Made by a program: the position numbers and the translations under genes. From contig JBOGJG010000300.1 in the NCBI GenBank assembly GCA_050747825.1, forward strand, positions 19,663 through 83,662: a stretch of 64,000 nt of DNA. The letters are read 5' to 3'. Source of the stretch: JBOGJG01 sp050747825. GTDB taxonomy: Bacteria > Acidobacteriota > UBA6911 > RPQK01 > JBOGJG01. Position 1 is the first letter of the stretch. Each line of letters starts with the position of its first letter. Positions 44,728 through 54,035 of this stretch are shown here, one piece after another. The notes under the pieces are model-generated. The model saw only the letters and a list, made by a program, of their open reading frames with translations. It did no database searches and had not been told where the DNA came from.

Positions 44728-44809
44728 GCAAAGGTCCAAGTGCATCCTAATATAGCCCCATAATTTGGATCCAGTCAAGAGATGATTCCAGAGGTGGCTT
44801 CAAGGACAA

Positions 44810-44842
44810 AGGGGCACGGACTTCGCGAGACTCCGTGCCCCT
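44810..44842 (-). terminator. Rho-independent-like terminator after the TonB receptor remnant
   Basis: AGGGGCACGGA (44810-44820) pairs with TCCGTGCCCCT (44832-44842) around an 11-base loop, followed on the minus strand by TTTG. It has the same build as the terminator of the second TonB receptor at 48739-48771, as expected for the 3' end of a lost paralogue. Confidence 0.6.
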
Positions 44843-44865
44843 GTTGGACGAATCGGCTGCCTGCG

Positions 44866-44941
44866 CTACCAGTGCAGCTTCAGTTCGAGGCGAATGTAGC
44901 GTTCGGGCGCATTGATGTTGGTGCTGGTGATGATTAGTATT
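44866..44941 (-). pseudogene. C-terminal remnant of a third TonB-dependent receptor
   Basis: On the minus strand the codons before TAG (44868-44866) read IITSTNINAPERYIRLELKLHW. The intact receptors end in ISSTSNNAPERYIRFGFKLTF and ITSTSNNALERYIRFGFKLTF, so this is the last barrel strand of a diverged paralogue. Similarity stops where a CCACGGAT palindrome begins (44944). It keeps its terminator but has lost all other sequence. Confidence 0.75.
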
Positions 44942-44943
44942 TG

Positions 44944-45004
44944 GGCCACGGATGACACGGATTTCCCTGATTTGAATCTGCGTCAATCCGTGAAATCCGT
45001 GGCT
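44944..45004. repeat. CCACGGATTTCACGGATT palindrome
   Basis: GGGCCACGGATGACACGGAT (44944-44963) and GTCAATCCGTGAAATCCGTG then GCTC (44982-45004) are inverted arms around a short spacer. It separates the receptor remnant from the first intact receptor gene and sits at the deletion junction. Confidence 0.7.
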
Positions 45005-45017
45005 CTCACTTACAAGA

Positions 45018-48000
45018 TCAGAAGGTCAGCTTGAATCCGAAGCGGATGTAGCGCTCGGGCGCGTTGTTGCTGGTGCTGCTGATCACGAAGAAGTTGCTGG
45101 AAGTCACGCTGCCGTTCGGATTATTGAAGTGGGGCGTATTGGTCAGGTTAAAAAACTCCGAGCGGAATTCCAGACCGACGGCCTCGGTGATTTCGAAGTG
45201 GCGAAACACCGAAAAGTCGAGATTGACCCAGGTGGGTCCGCGCAGAATGTTGCGACCCGAATTGCCGTAACAATCCAGATGAGTGCAGTCCTCACCCGGA
45301 ACCCGGTTCACGGGAGCGAAGGCCTCACGATCGTAGTAGGGATTGCCGCGACCGATACCGCCCAGAGTCTTCACCTCCGCCTTGACCTGATCGGCGGTCT
45401 GGACGTTTTCCCGCGCGTTCAGCGGACCGCCGGAGCTTACCCTGAACGGTCTGTTCTCATTGACCGAGAAGATTCCGTTGACCTGCCAGCCCCGGATCAA
45501 GTGGTGGGCAAAGGAGTCGCCGCTCCGGCCGAAAGGCAGTTCATAGACGGTCGCCAGCTGCAGCATGTGCGGAATGTTGTAGCCGGCCTGCGCACGGTTT
45601 CGATCAAGGATGGCCGGATCGTTCCAGAGCAGCCCTCCCCAGCCGTCCTCGTCAGTCATGCTGATGGCTTTCGAATAGGTGTAGGCGCCTTTGACGAAGA
45701 GACCATCGGTAAACCGCCGGTTGATCGCCACCTGAAGGGAGTGATAGTTGGCGCTCAACCAGCCGTCCCAAAAGAGGATGTCATTGGTATAGGGAAAAAG
45801 CTGGCGGCCTTGATTTCCACCCCCGGGCAGGGAATAGTTCAGATTCCGGTCAGCCAGCTGGTGAACCGTCTGTGTGCCGACGTAGCCGGCCGAAATCACG
45901 AAGTCCTGAGGCAGCTTCCGCTCGTAGACCATGTTCCAGGACTGGATGTAGCCGCGATGGATCTTGTCGGGAGGCATGGTCCTTTGCGCCGCAAAGGTGG
46001 GCAAGGGGAGTCTTGTGCCCTGGTCGGTACTCGGCCCGATGAAAATCGGGATGCCCTCTTCCAGAGTTCTGAAGGGAAGAAAACTTTTATCCCCTTCAAA
46101 GTTCGCTACGAAGGTGAGGGGATAGAAACCCCGCAGCGGGCGCGCAAACGGCAAGGGGTCGAAGGTAATGCCGTACCCGCTGCGCAGGACGTCTTTGTCG
46201 GTCAAACGATAGGCGAATCCGACTCGAGGCGCAAAAAGATTCTTGCTGATCTCGATGTCGTTGTCCAGGATCACTTCCAGGGTATTCACATCCATGAATT
46301 CCAGAGGACGGTCATCGCGCGAGACCAGTGGATAAAGCTCATAACGCAAGCCCAGATTCAGGGTCAGTTTGGGCGTGACCTGCCAGCGATCCCGCAAATA
46401 CAAGGCATGCTGCCACTCGTTGGCGGTCATGAGCTCCCACTGCAGGTTCTTGCCCATCTCTCGAGGCAGGCCCAGCATGAAAGCAGCCCAGGCATTCTGT
46501 TCGGTGGCGGCCACGTCGTCTCCGATCAGATCCGTCATACCGCCGCTAAAACGAATTCTCCCTCGCGGTCCGTTTCCTCCGATTTCCGGCTGCCAGTGGT
46601 CGAGCATGTGCTTGACCAGGTCATAGCCCCATCTCACTTCATGGTTATCCTTGGTCCAACTGAAGCTGTGGGTAAACGTCAGGCTGTTCTCATCGCGGAA
46701 AATGGGGGTCCATCCATCCAACTGGCCGAAACTGTTAAAGCCGGAGACGTCGAAGCGCGGGATGCCCCCGCAGCGGTTGAAGCCTTCCACGATACAGGCC
46801 TGCTCCTGTCCCGGAGCGGCATTGGCGCCCGGGAAGCCCAACACGTCTTGAGCAAAGTTTCCAAGATCGATATCGGCGCTCAAAACTTGCTGATCCATAT
46901 CGGTGAAACCGAGATTCCCGTCGATCAAAAAGGTGGGCGACAGGGTCAGGGTGTGCCCGATGCCCCAAACCCTGACATCGGTCAAGCCCACACCGTCACC
47001 GCCGCCTCCGATAGCTCCGCCGCCGCCTTGCTTCCCAAACCTGGAATTCTTGGCTACCTCTGCATCCAGCCAGCTAAACTTCCCCCAAATGCTATGCTGC
47101 TGGCTACGGTACCAGTCCATTTTGATATCGATATTGTGACGGTCCATGGCTTCCGTACCCGAAACCCCGTAGTTGTCATCGATGCCGGACAAATTGGGAA
47201 GGGGGAGAAAGCCGGCCATTTTGACGGCAGGCGGACTGAGGCGGTCCTCGGGGATGATATTGTTGGGGAAGGGCTCTCGGCCGGTCGCGTCCGGATTGCC
47301 GGTTAGCGGGTCATAAATAATCGTCTCATCGAAGCCGTTGGGGTTGCCGGGCAGAAAGGCGCTAAAGTCGCCCCGGCGTTGATCCGCAGTCGCAACATCC
47401 AACAGGTCCGTCTTGGGCAGGCGCTGAAAAGTTCCTTCCCAGCCCCCGAAGAAGAACAGCTTGTCCTTCATAATGGGGCCGCCCACCGTGAAACCATCGA
47501 TGTTGCGGTTGCCGCCTGGCTTATCCGCTTTGCCGTCGCCATCCGTATCCGCCAGATTGAAGAAATCCCGGGCGTTGAGGGCGCTGTTTTCATGATAGCC
47601 GAAGGCGGAGCCGTGAAGCTCATTCGTCCCCGACTTGGTCACGACGGTAACGGCCGCACCACCGGCGAAACCCGTTTCGGCATCAAAGTTATTGGTCGAG
47701 ATGTTGACGACCTCGATGGTCTCAGCAGGAGGCACGTAAGCCGTATGGTGAGGTAGCCAGATGTTCACGCTCTGGGCGCCGTCGATGCGCGTGTTGTTGT
47801 TGTTGCGGGCCGTCCCGTTGATGTTGTGGGTCAGCGCCCGTCCCGGCGTATCAGTGATGGCGTTCTGAAACCTTCCCGGCGTGGCGCCCGGGACCAGGTT
47901 GATCAGAGCCTGATAGTTGCGATATTGATTCAGCGGCAGGTCGCTGATCTCCTTGCTTTCCAACTGAACGTGAACGTCACTGGTTTCGGTCTGCAGGACG

Positions 48001-48386
48001 GTGGCCGCTCCGGAAACGGTGATCACTTCCGTCAACTGGCCCACTTCAAGGACGACGTTTCTGCGCGTGATGCTTCCAACCGTGACCGCCACGTTGTCGT
48101 CCACAAACTCCTTAAAACCGGGCAGCGTCACTTTCAGAGTATAAGTACCTTTAGGAATATTGCGGATGAGGTACACACCGGCCTCATCGGTGATGCCCGT
48201 CTGCGCGAAATTCGTGGCGGGATTGACCACGGAAACGTCGGCGCCCGGCACGGCGGCGCCGCTGGAATCGGACACATTGCCCGTCAGTGAGCCGTAGAGG
48301 ACTTGAGCTTGCGCTCTGTCCTGAATCATGAAAGTGCACAGCCCGATCAGTCCGATCAGGCAACCAAGTCGCCTCAGGTTTAGCAT
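45018..48386 (-). CDS. TonB-dependent receptor with carboxypeptidase-regulatory-like domain, copy 1
   Basis: A 1,122-residue outer-membrane receptor of the Oar-like acidobacterial type: signal peptide (LGCLIGLIGLCTFMIQDRAQAQ), CarboxypepD_reg domain at 28-115 (LYGSLTGNVSDSSGAAVPGADVSVV), plug-like region with TNNFDAETGFAGGAAVTVVTK and a Ca-loop-like DTDGDGKADKPGGN, then a beta-barrel ending RYIRFGFKLTF. Such receptors import polymers or oligosaccharides using TonB energy; the ligand is unknown. GAGGAAGAGG precedes the ATG. The gene is a tandem paralogue of copy 2 and has a sigma-54-like promoter. It has no terminator of its own and probably uses the one behind the remnant. Confidence 0.92.
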   Translation of the reverse strand: MLNLRRLGCLIGLIGLCTFMIQDRAQAQVLYGSLTGNVSDSSGAAVPGADVSVVNPATNFAQTGITDEAGVYLIRNIPKGTYTLKVTLPGFKEFVDDNVAVTVGSITRRNVVLEVGQLTEVITVSGAATVLQTETSDVHVQLESKEISDLPLNQYRNYQALINLVPGATPGRFQNAITDTPGRALTHNINGTARNNNNTRIDGAQSVNIWLPHHTAYVPPAETIEVVNISTNNFDAETGFAGGAAVTVVTKSGTNELHGSAFGYHENSALNARDFFNLADTDGDGKADKPGGNRNIDGFTVGGPIMKDKLFFFGGWEGTFQRLPKTDLLDVATADQRRGDFSAFLPGNPNGFDETIIYDPLTGNPDATGREPFPNNIIPEDRLSPPAVKMAGFLPLPNLSGIDDNYGVSGTEAMDRHNIDIKMDWYRSQQHSIWGKFSWLDAEVAKNSRFGKQGGGGAIGGGGDGVGLTDVRVWGIGHTLTLSPTFLIDGNLGFTDMDQQVLSADIDLGNFAQDVLGFPGANAAPGQEQACIVEGFNRCGGIPRFDVSGFNSFGQLDGWTPIFRDENSLTFTHSFSWTKDNHEVRWGYDLVKHMLDHWQPEIGGNGPRGRIRFSGGMTDLIGDDVAATEQNAWAAFMLGLPREMGKNLQWELMTANEWQHALYLRDRWQVTPKLTLNLGLRYELYPLVSRDDRPLEFMDVNTLEVILDNDIEISKNLFAPRVGFAYRLTDKDVLRSGYGITFDPLPFARPLRGFYPLTFVANFEGDKSFLPFRTLEEGIPIFIGPSTDQGTRLPLPTFAAQRTMPPDKIHRGYIQSWNMVYERKLPQDFVISAGYVGTQTVHQLADRNLNYSLPGGGNQGRQLFPYTNDILFWDGWLSANYHSLQVAINRRFTDGLFVKGAYTYSKAISMTDEDGWGGLLWNDPAILDRNRAQAGYNIPHMLQLATVYELPFGRSGDSFAHHLIRGWQVNGIFSVNENRPFRVSSGGPLNARENVQTADQVKAEVKTLGGIGRGNPYYDREAFAPVNRVPGEDCTHLDCYGNSGRNILRGPTWVNLDFSVFRHFEITEAVGLEFRSEFFNLTNTPHFNNPNGSVTSSNFFVISSTSNNAPERYIRFGFKLTF

Positions 48387-48738
48387 AATGTTACCTCTTC
48401 CTCATGAAAGGTGTTCCAAGCAAAAATTTAAACGATTGTAAAGCCGCTGATTTTAAGCAAAAACTGCACCTGTCGCTGGATTTGGCGAAGACTCGGAGGG
48501 CAGCCAGACGCTTAAATTGTTCCAATTAAATGGATTAACAATCCAAAAAATATTTCACAGCTTCGAAAATAAGGAGTTGATAGTTCCCGGTATGTCCAAA
48601 TAATTGGACAATTAAGGGTCTTGGTTCCAGCTTTTTGGACTTGGAGAGCATGAGAGGTGATTAGCGAGAATGGAGACGGCCAATCCGAGCTGCGACCGTG
48701 CACCCAAAGGGTACCTGGCGGGGCGGCCAGACTTGATG
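48387..48738. other. Regulatory spacer upstream of TonB receptor copy 1
   Basis: No gene is supportable here; the 63-residue minus-strand ORF at 48512-48703 looks like chance. The AT-rich middle holds two inverted repeats, TGGATT-AAC-AATCCA (48531-48545) and GTCCAA-ATAA-TTGGAC (48594-48609), about 90 and 155 bp upstream of the expected transcription start. That is where activators of sigma-54 promoters bind. Confidence 0.45.
48455..48470 (-). promoter_or_regulatory. Sigma-54-like promoter of TonB receptor copy 1
   Basis: On the minus strand AGGTGCAGTTTTTGCTT has GG (48470-48469) and GC (48458-48457) exactly 10 bases apart, with TTGCT as the -12 element. The -24 element AGGTGC is weaker than TGGCAC. 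The ATG is about 70 bases downstream. Confidence 0.4.
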
Positions 48739-48771
48739 AAAAAAGGGGCGCAGGGTTGATCCTGCGCCCCT
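48739..48771 (-). terminator. Rho-independent terminator of TonB receptor copy 2
   Basis: On the minus strand AGGGGCGCAGG (48771-48761) and CCTGCGCCCCT (48754-48744) pair perfectly over 11 bp with a 6-base loop and are followed by TTTTTT (48744-48739). It lies 28 bases after the stop at 48799. Confidence 0.9.
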
Positions 48772-48798
48772 GGGTGGGTGGACTTCTGAATTACGAGA

Positions 48799-51700
48799 TC
48801 AGAAGGTCAGTTTGAATCCGAAGCGGATGTAGCGCTCCAGCGCGTTGTTACTGGTGCTGGTGATGTCGAAGAAGTTGTTGGAGTTTACGCTGCTGGTCGG
48901 ATTGCTGAAGTGCGGCGTATTGGTCAGATTAAAGAATTCGGAGCGGAACTCCAGCCCCACATCCTCGGTGAGTTGGAAGCTGCGGAAGAGGGAGAAATCC
49001 AGGTTAACCCAAGTGGGGCCGCGCAGGATGTTGCGCCCGGCGTTTCCGAAGCAGTCCAGACCACTGCAGCTCGTACCCGGCACGCGAGTCACGGGCGCAA
49101 ACGCTGTCCTGTCGTAGTACGGGTTGCCCCGGCCAACTCCGCCCAGGGTCGCCACTTCATCCTTCACCTGATCCGCAGTCTGAGTGTTGTTCCTGGAGTT
49201 ATGCGGACCGCCGGAAGTCACCGTAAAAGGCTCGTTTTCGTTCACCGAGAAAATTCCGTTGACCTGCCAGCCCCGGAGTACGTGGTGGCCAATTGAGTCA
49301 CCGCCGCGGCCGAAAGGCAGCTCATAAACGGTGGCCAACTGCAGCATGTGCGGCCGGTTGTAACCGGCTTGAGCGCGGTTGCGTTGAATCTGGGCAGGAT
49401 CGTTCCAGCCCAGGCCGGCCCACCCGTCGTCATCGGTCATGTTGAGTGCCCTTTGATAAGTATAGGCTCCTTTCACAAAGAGACCGCCCGTAAAGCGGCG
49501 GTTGACCGCCACCTGCAGGGAGTGGTAGTTGGAGCTCAGAAAACCGTTCCAGAACAGGATGTTGTTGGTGAACGGGAAAAGCTGCCGTCCGGTGTTTCCA
49601 CCACCGGCCGGCGACCAGTTCAGATTGTGGTCGGCCAACTGGTGGACGGTCTGGGTTCCGACATAACCGGCGGAGACCACAAAGTCCTGGGGAAGCTTGC
49701 GCTCATAGACGAGGTTCCAGGACTGGATGTAACCCCGGTCAATCCGGTCCGGGGGCATTGTCCTCTGCTGAACGAAGGTCGGCAGGGGGATGCGAGTCCC
49801 CGGGCTGGTGCCGGGCCCCGTGAAGATAGGAATCCCCTCTTCAAGAGACCTGAAAGGAATGGAGGAGTTGTCTGCGGAGAAGTTACCCGCGATGGTCAGC
49901 GGGTAAAAACCGCGCAAAGGCCGCGCAAACGGGAGCGGGTCGAAGGTGATTCCGTAGCCGCTGCGAAGAACGTCATCGTCAGTCAAGCGGTAAGCGAAGC
50001 CGACGCGCGGAGCGAACAGACTCTTGCTGATCTTGATATCGTTGTCCAGCACCAGCTCCATGGTGTTCAGATCCATGAACTCCATGGGCCGATCATCCCG
50101 CGTGACCAGCGGATAAAGCTCATAACGCAGGCCCAGGTTCAGTGTCAGCTTGGGGGTCACCTGCCAGCGGTCGCGCAGATAAAAAGCGTGTTGCCACTCG
50201 TTGGCGGTCATCAGCTCCCACTGCAGGCTCTTGCCTATACTATTGGGGAGTCCGAGCATGAAGGAAGCCCAGGAATTCTGGTTCGTGGTAGCCGCTCCTC
50301 CGATCAGAGCCGTCATACCCCCACTAAAGCGAAACCTGCCGCGGGGGCCGTCTCCAATCTCGGGCTGCCAGTGATCGAGCATGTGCTTGACCAGATCATA
50401 ACCCCATCTCACTTCGTGATTGCTCCTGGTCCAGCTAAAGCTGTGGGTGAAGGTGAGACTGTTTTCATCCCGGAATAACGGGCTCCAGCCGTCCAACTGC
50501 CCAAAAGTGGTAAAACCGGACACATCAAAGCGGGGTACGCCGCCACAGCGGTTGATCCCGTCCACAATACAGGCCTGTTCCTGGCCTGGTCCGGCGTTGG
50601 CGCCGGGGAACCCCAGGACATCCTGGCCAAAGTTGCCCAGCTCGATGTCGGCCGTCAGCACTTCCTGGTCCATGTCAGTGAAGCCCAAGCTTCCATCCAC
50701 CAGAAAGGTGGGAGACAACGTCAACGTGTGGCCGATACCCCACACCCGGACGTCAGTCAGCCCTCGACCATCACCGCCGCCGCCGATGGCGCCGCCGCCG
50801 CCCTGCACCCCGAAACGAGGACTTTTCGCAACCTCAGCATCCATCCAACTGAACTTGCCCCAGATGCTGTGCTGCTCATTCCGGTACCAGTCGAGCTTGG
50901 CGTCGATATTGTGGCGGTCCATGGCTTCCGTGCCCGAAACGCCATAGTTGGAAGTGACTCCGCCTAAATTGGGAAGAGGCAGAAAACCTGCCATCCTCAC
51001 CGCGGCCGGACTCAGGCGATCTTGCGGGATGACATTGTTGGCGAAAGGCTCCCTGTCCGTCCCGTCGGGATTGCCGGTGGTGGGATCATAAATAATGGTC
51101 TCACGATTGCCCGCCGCATTGCCCGGCAGGAAGGCGCTGAAGTCGCCGGCCCGCTGATCGGCGCTGGCTACCGTCAAAGTATCCGTCTTGGGCAGGCGCT
51201 GGAAAGTGCCTTCCCAGCCGCCGAAGAAGAACAACTTATCCTGCCTGATCGGACCGCCGATGGTAAAGCCGTCGATGTTGCGGTTGCCGCCCGGCTTGTC
51301 GGCCTTGCCGTCCCCGTCCGTGTCGGCATGATTGAAGAAATCTCGGGCATTGAGGGCGCTGTTCTCATGGTAGCCGAAGGCCGAACCATGAAGCTCGTTG
51401 GTTCCTGACTTGGTCACCACCGTGATCGCCGCGCCGCCTGCAAAGCCCGTCTCGGCGTCGAAGTTGTTAGTCGAAATGTTGACCACTTCGATCGTCTCCG
51501 CCGGAGGCACATAAGCCGTGTGGTGGGGCAACCAGATGTTGACGCTCTGGGCGCCGTCGATGCGCGTATTGTTGTTATTGCGAGCGGTGCCGTTGACATT
51601 AGTCGATAGTGCGCGACCCGGCGTGTCCGTGATCGCGTTCTGGAACTCGGCAGGAGTGGCGCCCGGAACCAGGTTAAGCAGCGCTTGATAGTTTCGATAC

Positions 51701-52164
51701 TGGTTCAAAGGCAGGTCGCTGATCTCCTTGCTTTCCAACTGAACGTGAACGTCACTGGTTTCGGTCTGCAGGACGGTGGCCGCTCCGGAAACGGTGATCG
51801 CCTCGGTCAACTCACCCACCTCCAGTCGAACGTCCCGGCGGGTGATGCTTCCAACCGTCACCGCCACGTTGTCGTCCACAAATTCTTTAAAACCGGGCAG
51901 CGTCACTTTCAGCGTATAAGTACCTTTAGGAATATTGCGGATAAGGTACACACCGGTTTCATCAGTCACACCGGCCTGAGTGAAGTTAGTGGCTGGATTG
52001 ACCACCGATACATCAGCGCCCGGCACTGCAGCGCCGCTGGCGTCTGCCACGTTACCTGTCAAAGACCCGTACAGGACCTGCGCCTGAGTGTCAGTGGCCG
52101 TAACGGCCACTGACATAATCAAAGCCAGGCCAAAGATACGCCAGCTCTTGAATAAACTTGTCAT
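48799..52164 (-). CDS. TonB-dependent receptor with carboxypeptidase-regulatory-like domain, copy 2
   Basis: A 1,121-residue paralogue of the gene at 45018. Domain order is the same: signal peptide (WRIFGLALIMSVAVTATDTQAQ), CarboxypepD_reg domain (LYGSLTGNVADASGAAVPGAD), plug and barrel ending RYIRFGFKLTF. The ATG at 52164 is chosen because GAGGAGGGAG lies just upstream; the ORF extends to 52251 without a family N-terminus. Differences from copy 1 lie mainly in barrel loops, suggesting different ligands; a 90-base stretch near the N-terminus is identical. It has its own terminator and a sigma-54-like promoter. Confidence 0.92.
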   Translation of the reverse strand: MTSLFKSWRIFGLALIMSVAVTATDTQAQVLYGSLTGNVADASGAAVPGADVSVVNPATNFTQAGVTDETGVYLIRNIPKGTYTLKVTLPGFKEFVDDNVAVTVGSITRRDVRLEVGELTEAITVSGAATVLQTETSDVHVQLESKEISDLPLNQYRNYQALLNLVPGATPAEFQNAITDTPGRALSTNVNGTARNNNNTRIDGAQSVNIWLPHHTAYVPPAETIEVVNISTNNFDAETGFAGGAAITVVTKSGTNELHGSAFGYHENSALNARDFFNHADTDGDGKADKPGGNRNIDGFTIGGPIRQDKLFFFGGWEGTFQRLPKTDTLTVASADQRAGDFSAFLPGNAAGNRETIIYDPTTGNPDGTDREPFANNVIPQDRLSPAAVRMAGFLPLPNLGGVTSNYGVSGTEAMDRHNIDAKLDWYRNEQHSIWGKFSWMDAEVAKSPRFGVQGGGGAIGGGGDGRGLTDVRVWGIGHTLTLSPTFLVDGSLGFTDMDQEVLTADIELGNFGQDVLGFPGANAGPGQEQACIVDGINRCGGVPRFDVSGFTTFGQLDGWSPLFRDENSLTFTHSFSWTRSNHEVRWGYDLVKHMLDHWQPEIGDGPRGRFRFSGGMTALIGGAATTNQNSWASFMLGLPNSIGKSLQWELMTANEWQHAFYLRDRWQVTPKLTLNLGLRYELYPLVTRDDRPMEFMDLNTMELVLDNDIKISKSLFAPRVGFAYRLTDDDVLRSGYGITFDPLPFARPLRGFYPLTIAGNFSADNSSIPFRSLEEGIPIFTGPGTSPGTRIPLPTFVQQRTMPPDRIDRGYIQSWNLVYERKLPQDFVVSAGYVGTQTVHQLADHNLNWSPAGGGNTGRQLFPFTNNILFWNGFLSSNYHSLQVAVNRRFTGGLFVKGAYTYQRALNMTDDDGWAGLGWNDPAQIQRNRAQAGYNRPHMLQLATVYELPFGRGGDSIGHHVLRGWQVNGIFSVNENEPFTVTSGGPHNSRNNTQTADQVKDEVATLGGVGRGNPYYDRTAFAPVTRVPGTSCSGLDCFGNAGRNILRGPTWVNLDFSLFRSFQLTEDVGLEFRSEFFNLTNTPHFSNPTSSVNSNNFFDITSTSNNALERYIRFGFKLTF

Positions 52165-52245
52165 AAACTCCCTCCTCGACAATTCAAGTTGTTCAAATCG
52201 AATTACAAAATAAGCCGCGGGTGGTAAGGCACCCGGAGACGATAT

Positions 52246-52261
52246 ATGCAATCTCAGTACC
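52246..52261 (-). promoter_or_regulatory. Sigma-54-like promoter of TonB receptor copy 2
   Basis: Minus strand AGGTACTGAGATTGCATA has GG (52261-52260) and GC (52249-52248) 10 bases apart, with a consensus TTGCA. The -24 half AGGTAC resembles AGGTGC before copy 1. The rest of the spacer to 52517 has no gene; TTGTCCAAA at 52364-52372 repeats a half-site of the palindrome upstream of copy 1. Confidence 0.4.
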
Positions 52262-52452
52262 TATTCTTTGGAGAGCTCGCTGAGTCGCGCTGGTTTAACG
52301 GTAAAGCTCCAAGAGTGCCGCCGTTTTTCGCCTGAGTCTCCCGATGAGCCAAGGGACGTGCGCTTGTCCAAAATTCCGAACTTTGCGCTTCTGGAATACA
52401 GGTTTTTGAACTTGAATAAGAGACTAATAGGTGAACGGCGATGACCCGGGGG

Positions 52453-52477
52453 CGCGCTCCTTTATAGTCGCGGCTCT
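52453..52477. repeat. CTCACRGTCGCGGCTC half-palindrome (solo)
   Basis: CGCGCTCCTTTATAGTCGC then GGCTCTG is a single diverged arm of the family seen at 6350, 8195 and 40878. It is the only repeat in the 353-base spacer upstream of the TPR gene. Confidence 0.5.
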
Positions 52478-52517
52478 GTTTGGATGGGGCCCATCCTCTC
52501 CTGTAAAATGAGGCCGA

Positions 52518-53993
52518 ATGCTGGCAGCGATACTCATTTTTACCTGGCTAATGCCGCAGTCGGACCAACTGGCAGAGCAGTCCCGGCGCGCCCAAGAAGC
52601 CCTTGAATCGGGGGACTTTCAGGAAGCGGTTACACTCTATCAAGAATTGGTCAAAGCGCTGCCCGGCGTGCCGGGACTCAAGATGAATCTGGGAATCTCT
52701 CTTCATATGGCGGGCGACTTTCACAGCGCCATCCAGGAGCTCCAGGCGGCAGTCGGCGCCGATGAAAAGCTCGTCTCGGGATGGCTTTTTCTGGGCTCCA
52801 GCTACCTGCAGGCCGGTCAGCCCCGCAAGGCTATCCAACCGCTCGAGAGATACCTGAAAGAGAAGCCGGGAGAACCGCAGGTCCACAAGATTCTGGCTGA
52901 GGCCTTCCTTTCATTGGAAGATTACGAAAAGGCGATTGAGCACTTTGGCAAGCTGTCGGATCTGGACGCTTCCGATGCCGGGGCCTGGTACGGCTTGGGA
53001 AAAAGTTATGAGGCGCTGGCCGCCCGAGCCTTTGGCAGCCTTCAAGCCCAAGCGCCCGAATCGGCCTACTGGTTTGCTCTGGTGGCCGACTCGCGCGTTG
53101 CCCAGCAGCAGTACCGGAGCGCCTTTTATTTTTACAGGAAAGCGCTGGAAAACAATCCCAGCATGCGCGGCATCCATGTGGCTCTGAGCCGCATCTACCG
53201 TCAGACGGATCACCCCGAGTGGGCGGCCGAGGAGGAAAAGAAGGAACTCGAACTCGGTCTGCCTGATTGCCAGTCCGAAAAATTGGTTTGTGATTTTCTG
53301 CAGGGTCGATTACAGCAAGTGGCGGAGGCGGCCGGTCAGAGCAACTCTCCGGAGGCTTACTACTGGCAAGCCCAGGCTTACAATCAGCTCGCCATGCAAT
53401 CCTTCTCCCGGCTGGCTCAGTACCCTTCCTCCTTTGAGATGCACCGGTTCAAGGCTGAGATTCACGAAAACCAGGGGGAGTACCTGGAGGCTGCCCATGA
53501 ATGGAGAAAGGCTCTGGAAGCCTCTCCCCGAAACCCAATTGCCCTACAGGGCCTGGCGGTTTCGCTTTATCTTCATCGTGATTACGAGGCGGCACAGCCT
53601 CTGATTGATGAGCTGCTGAAATCAGCCCCCAACTCAGCTCAATTGAATTACCTGGCCGGAGGAATTCTGCTCAATCAGCAGAAAGCGCAGGAAGCGGTTC
53701 CCGTCCTGGAGAAGGCCTTAAAAACCAATCCCGACCTTCTGGCCGCGCATCAGGCCCTAGGCCGCGCCTATTTGAGCCTGCAAAAATCGGATGCGGCCAT
53801 TCCCCATCTTGAAGCCGCTCTGAAAGGCGACAGCGACGGCAGCTTGCACTATCAACTGGCACGCGCCTACCAGAATAGCGGCCGTGCCGAGCACGCCCGC
53901 CAAATCCTGGAGAAATACCAGCAGATTCAGCAGAAAGCCGAGGCTGAACAGGCGCAGTTGGAAGAAGAAGCACAGATCACACCTCCTGACTAA
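52518..53993 (+). CDS. Exported tetratricopeptide repeat protein
   Basis: A 491-residue protein with a short N-terminal hydrophobic segment (MLAAILIFTWLMPQ) and about ten TPRs (EALESGDFQEAVTLYQELVKALP, AEAFLSLEDYEKAIEHFGKL, LGRAYLSLQKSDAAIPHLEAAL), ending in a Gln/Glu-rich coil. In relatives such proteins precede CRTAC1 or TonB receptor genes; here it diverges from receptor copy 2. TAAAAT at 52504-52509 ends 8 bases before the ATG with no ribosome-binding site, so a leaderless message is likely. Confidence 0.85.
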   Translation: MLAAILIFTWLMPQSDQLAEQSRRAQEALESGDFQEAVTLYQELVKALPGVPGLKMNLGISLHMAGDFHSAIQELQAAVGADEKLVSGWLFLGSSYLQAGQPRKAIQPLERYLKEKPGEPQVHKILAEAFLSLEDYEKAIEHFGKLSDLDASDAGAWYGLGKSYEALAARAFGSLQAQAPESAYWFALVADSRVAQQQYRSAFYFYRKALENNPSMRGIHVALSRIYRQTDHPEWAAEEEKKELELGLPDCQSEKLVCDFLQGRLQQVAEAAGQSNSPEAYYWQAQAYNQLAMQSFSRLAQYPSSFEMHRFKAEIHENQGEYLEAAHEWRKALEASPRNPIALQGLAVSLYLHRDYEAAQPLIDELLKSAPNSAQLNYLAGGILLNQQKAQEAVPVLEKALKTNPDLLAAHQALGRAYLSLQKSDAAIPHLEAALKGDSDGSLHYQLARAYQNSGRAEHARQILEKYQQIQQKAEAEQAQLEEEAQITPPD

Positions 53994-54035
53994 GATGTCG
54001 GGTGGGATTTTTTCCCGGCGTTTCCACTAAGCTGA

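Noticed and set aside
45129..47306. A 725-codon plus-strand ORF opposite the first TonB receptor
   Set aside because: It lies wholly antisense to a clear receptor gene, has no recognisable domain, and arises from the codon bias of the real frame. Similar shadows exist opposite copy 2 and at 2580-3536, 31505-32455 and 37443-38606.
48512..48703. A 63-residue minus-strand ORF upstream of TonB receptor copy 1
   Set aside because: No ribosome-binding site, no family features, and it overlaps the palindromes of a likely regulatory spacer.
54001..54020. Possible terminator after the TPR gene (CGGGTGGGATTTTTTCCCG)
   Set aside because: The stem is only 4-5 bp and the T-run lies in the loop, so it does not form a proper intrinsic terminator.
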